Both the position numbers and the translations under genes were made by a program. Under the pieces are notes generated by a model. The model did no database searches. It worked only from the letters and a program-made list of their open reading frames with translations, and had not been told where the DNA came from. Positions 19,201 through 20,234 of a DNA stretch of 20,234 nt are shown piece by piece (position 1 is the stretch's first letter; every line of letters begins with the position of its first letter). Location: assembly GCA_003573635.1 (NCBI GenBank), contig QUTJ01031803.1, positions 1 to 20,234 on the forward strand, in the 5' to 3' direction. The stretch comes from Goniomonas avonlea (Eukaryota > Cryptophyceae > Goniomonadida > Goniomonadaceae).

Positions 19201-20234
19201 TGTTCTCTCTCGCAGATTTCTCAAACCGACCAATATCCAAGTTTCGAGTCCGAAAACCGCTGCCAGTGTCATCCAGCGGCAGTGTCATCCAGCGTCAGTG
19301 TCATCCAGCGTCAGCGTCATCCGGTGTCATCCACTCAGGAGTTTCAGCGCATCCAGTGTCTGTGTCAGTGTAGTGTCATCCCTGTCATCCATGTCAGTGC
19401 CAGTGTCCTCCAGTGCGCCAGAGTTGTCCCTGCAGCCGTCTCACGCCCCTGCCTGCAGTTTCACCAAAATTGGGGACCTGGGCGCGGCAGCAGTGGCAGA
19501 GGCGCTCACGCCCTCCACGGCCATCCGCACCCTGAGCTTACGAGGCTGCGCAATCACCGCCAAAGGCGCTCTGCCGCTAGCGCAGTTCCTGCGCGATAAC
19601 ACCAACATTCGCTCGCTCAACCTGAGCTTCAACGCGCTCGGGGACGAGGGCGCCGGCCTGCTGTCGCGGGGCCTGTCGCGGTCGCCGTCGCTGCGGACGC
19701 TCAAGCTCGAGTCCTGCGGCATACAGGGCCACGGTGCGACAGCCTTGAGTGCTTTTTTGCCGACTTGAGCGATTTGACTTCTTGGGTTGAGCGGTTTCAA
19801 GTGCTTTTTTGCCGACTTGAGCGATTTGACTTCTTGGGTTGAGCGGTTTCAAGCACTTAGAGAGAGTATTCAATCGGTTAGCGAGAGGATTCAAGCGGTG
19901 AGAGAGAGGGCTCGAGCTCCTAGTGAGAGTATTCAAGCCCTGAGGAAACTGCAGAGCAGCCTCGGAGCACGAGTTTTTGTGTGAACTCGAATGCCTAACC
20001 TCGGTGGCCAGGTGGGCGCATGATCATGGCTGGAGTGCGCAAGTGCCACACGCTCTCCTCGCTCCACCTCGCCTTCAACGAGCTTGACGACTCCGTCGGT
20101 GACCGTCTGGTGGACAACCTAGTCGCCAAGGTCTGTCCGCCATCTCTCGCTCCCCCCCCGCTCTCCCTCCACACCAATTCACGCCCACAGTCACACTCGA
20201 CCTTTTGCCCGCTCACAGATGCGGGGGGGGGAAT
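16285..20234 (+). CDS. RNI-type leucine-rich-repeat protein with long Pro/Ser-rich disordered N-terminus, 3' truncated by window
   Basis: This is probably a protein-interaction scaffold; no enzymatic domain is seen. Exons: 16285-17570, 17836-18090, 18563-18684, 18919-18979, 19459-19733, 20012-20130, and 20219 onward past the window end. All junction phases agree (2, 2, 1, 2, 1, 0), giving at least 706 residues. Residues 1 to about 513 are low complexity, rich in Pro, Ser, Thr and Gln (VSPPPPPRKAPVYSPP). From about residue 514 there are RNI-style LRRs of about 28 residues: RRLLLPNCMITDEELE, IEVDLSYNNFSAIG, LESLNISFTKIGDLGAAAVA, IRTLSLRGCAITAKGA, IRSLNLSFNALGDEGAGLL, LRTLKLESCGIQGHG, LSSLHLAFNELDDSVGDRL. 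The LxLxxNxLxxxGaxxLa pattern is that of RNH1/NLRC3/RanGAP-like repeats. No NACHT domain is present in the visible part. The start is the first Met of the open frame; an upstream non-coding exon is possible. Confidence 0.85.
17634..17735 (+). repeat. TG-rich simple sequence in LRR-gene intron 1
   Basis: GTGTGCGTGCG-type repeats lie inside the 265-nt intron 17571-17835. The first exon's frame stays open through them as Cys/Val/Arg-rich sequence, but the join CCAACCAG|GTTCGG to CGCAG|GATTTC restores a Pro/Ser-rich frame leading directly into the LRRs, so this tract is taken as intronic. Confidence 0.75.
18091..18369 (+). repeat. 30-33 bp minisatellite starting at the donor of LRR-gene intron 2
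   Basis: About nine units follow the pattern GATAAGCCTGATGTTTCTGC followed by TCGCGACGCCTTT. Units alternate between GATAAGCC and GATGTGCC at their start. The intron's donor (CCACCTC|GTAAGCCTGATG) is the first unit, so the splice site itself lies in the array. Several units have lost the GT at that position (GATAAG) and others keep a GT (GATGTGCC). The array stays open in two frames, but reading through the donor meets TAA at once. Confidence 0.9.
18408..18545 (+). repeat. Second minisatellite in LRR-gene intron 2, GGAGTGGTTGGGCGTGAGGA units
   Basis: About six units of roughly 20-24 bp (AAGGAGTGGTTGGGCGTGAG, later GTGGTTGGGCCCTGGG) run close to the exon 3 acceptor at 18562. With the array at 18091-18369 it makes this 472-nt intron almost wholly tandem repeat. 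Confidence 0.88.
19264..19410 (+). repeat. 15-bp tandem repeat in LRR-gene intron 4
   Basis: Units CAGTGTCATCCAGCG, nearly perfect four times at 19264-19323, decay into scattered GTCATCC / GTCAGTG pieces up to about 19410. They lie in the 479-nt intron 18980-19458. Confidence 0.85.
19749..19852 (+). repeat. Perfect 52-bp tandem duplication in LRR-gene intron 5
   Basis: The 52-bp unit beginning GTGCTTTTTTGCCGACTTGA occurs at 19749-19800 and again at 19801-19852 without a difference. It lies 15 nt inside the intron 19734-20011. Degenerate GAGAGNATTCAAGC repeats follow at 19858-19940. The identity implies a very recent duplication, or an assembly duplication. Confidence 0.92.

Overview
This window is nuclear DNA of a gene-dense, intron-rich eukaryote, most likely a unicellular protist. 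The evidence is spliceosomal GT-AG introns throughout, a complete TFIIH p52 subunit gene, and families found only in eukaryotic nuclei (TFIIH p52, tandem BRCT, MPPED, RNI-type LRR, EF-hand). I could not place the lineage. Five protein genes account for almost all of it. I see no transposon, viral remnant, rRNA, tRNA or CRISPR array.

Layout. (1) 302-3357, minus: a complete ten-exon gene for TFIIH subunit p52 (GTF2H4/TFB2). (2) 3551-9667, plus: a sixteen-exon model of a multi-BRCT protein whose last BRCT pair resembles the MDC1/PTIP type. It is followed by acidic and Gly-rich disorder, a short leucine-rich-repeat block and a Ser/Asp-rich tail. (3) about 10151-14185, plus: a multi-EF-hand protein ending in a coiled coil that loosely resembles Rab11-FIP proteins; its 5' end and one internal exon are unresolved. 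(4) 15012-15915, minus: a complete two-exon MPPED1/MPPED2-family metallophosphoesterase. (5) 16285 to the window edge, plus: a protein with a long disordered N-terminus and RNI-type LRRs, cut off at the right end. Genes 1/2 and 4/5 are divergent pairs with intervals of 193 and 369 bp. Genes 3/4 are convergent.

Introns fall into two classes. One is very short (41-47 nt, mostly in the p52, BRCT and MPPED genes). The other is long and filled with minisatellites or TG/CT/C-rich simple sequence. In at least three genes the tandem-repeat unit carries the intron's own 5' splice site (AG|GT); in two it clearly carries the adjoining exon end as well, so each array multiplies candidate splice donors and sometimes acceptors. 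This repeated link between splice junctions and minisatellites, across unrelated genes, is the most striking feature of the window. It fits intron growth or birth by tandem duplication of AG|GT-containing DNA.

Functionally, p52 (transcription and nucleotide-excision repair) and the BRCT protein (probable DNA-damage signalling) sit head to head and could share a promoter. No operon-like or pathway link is evident among the other genes. Exon joins were derived by hand from reading-frame continuity, splice-site sequence and recalled family sequences, without transcript data.
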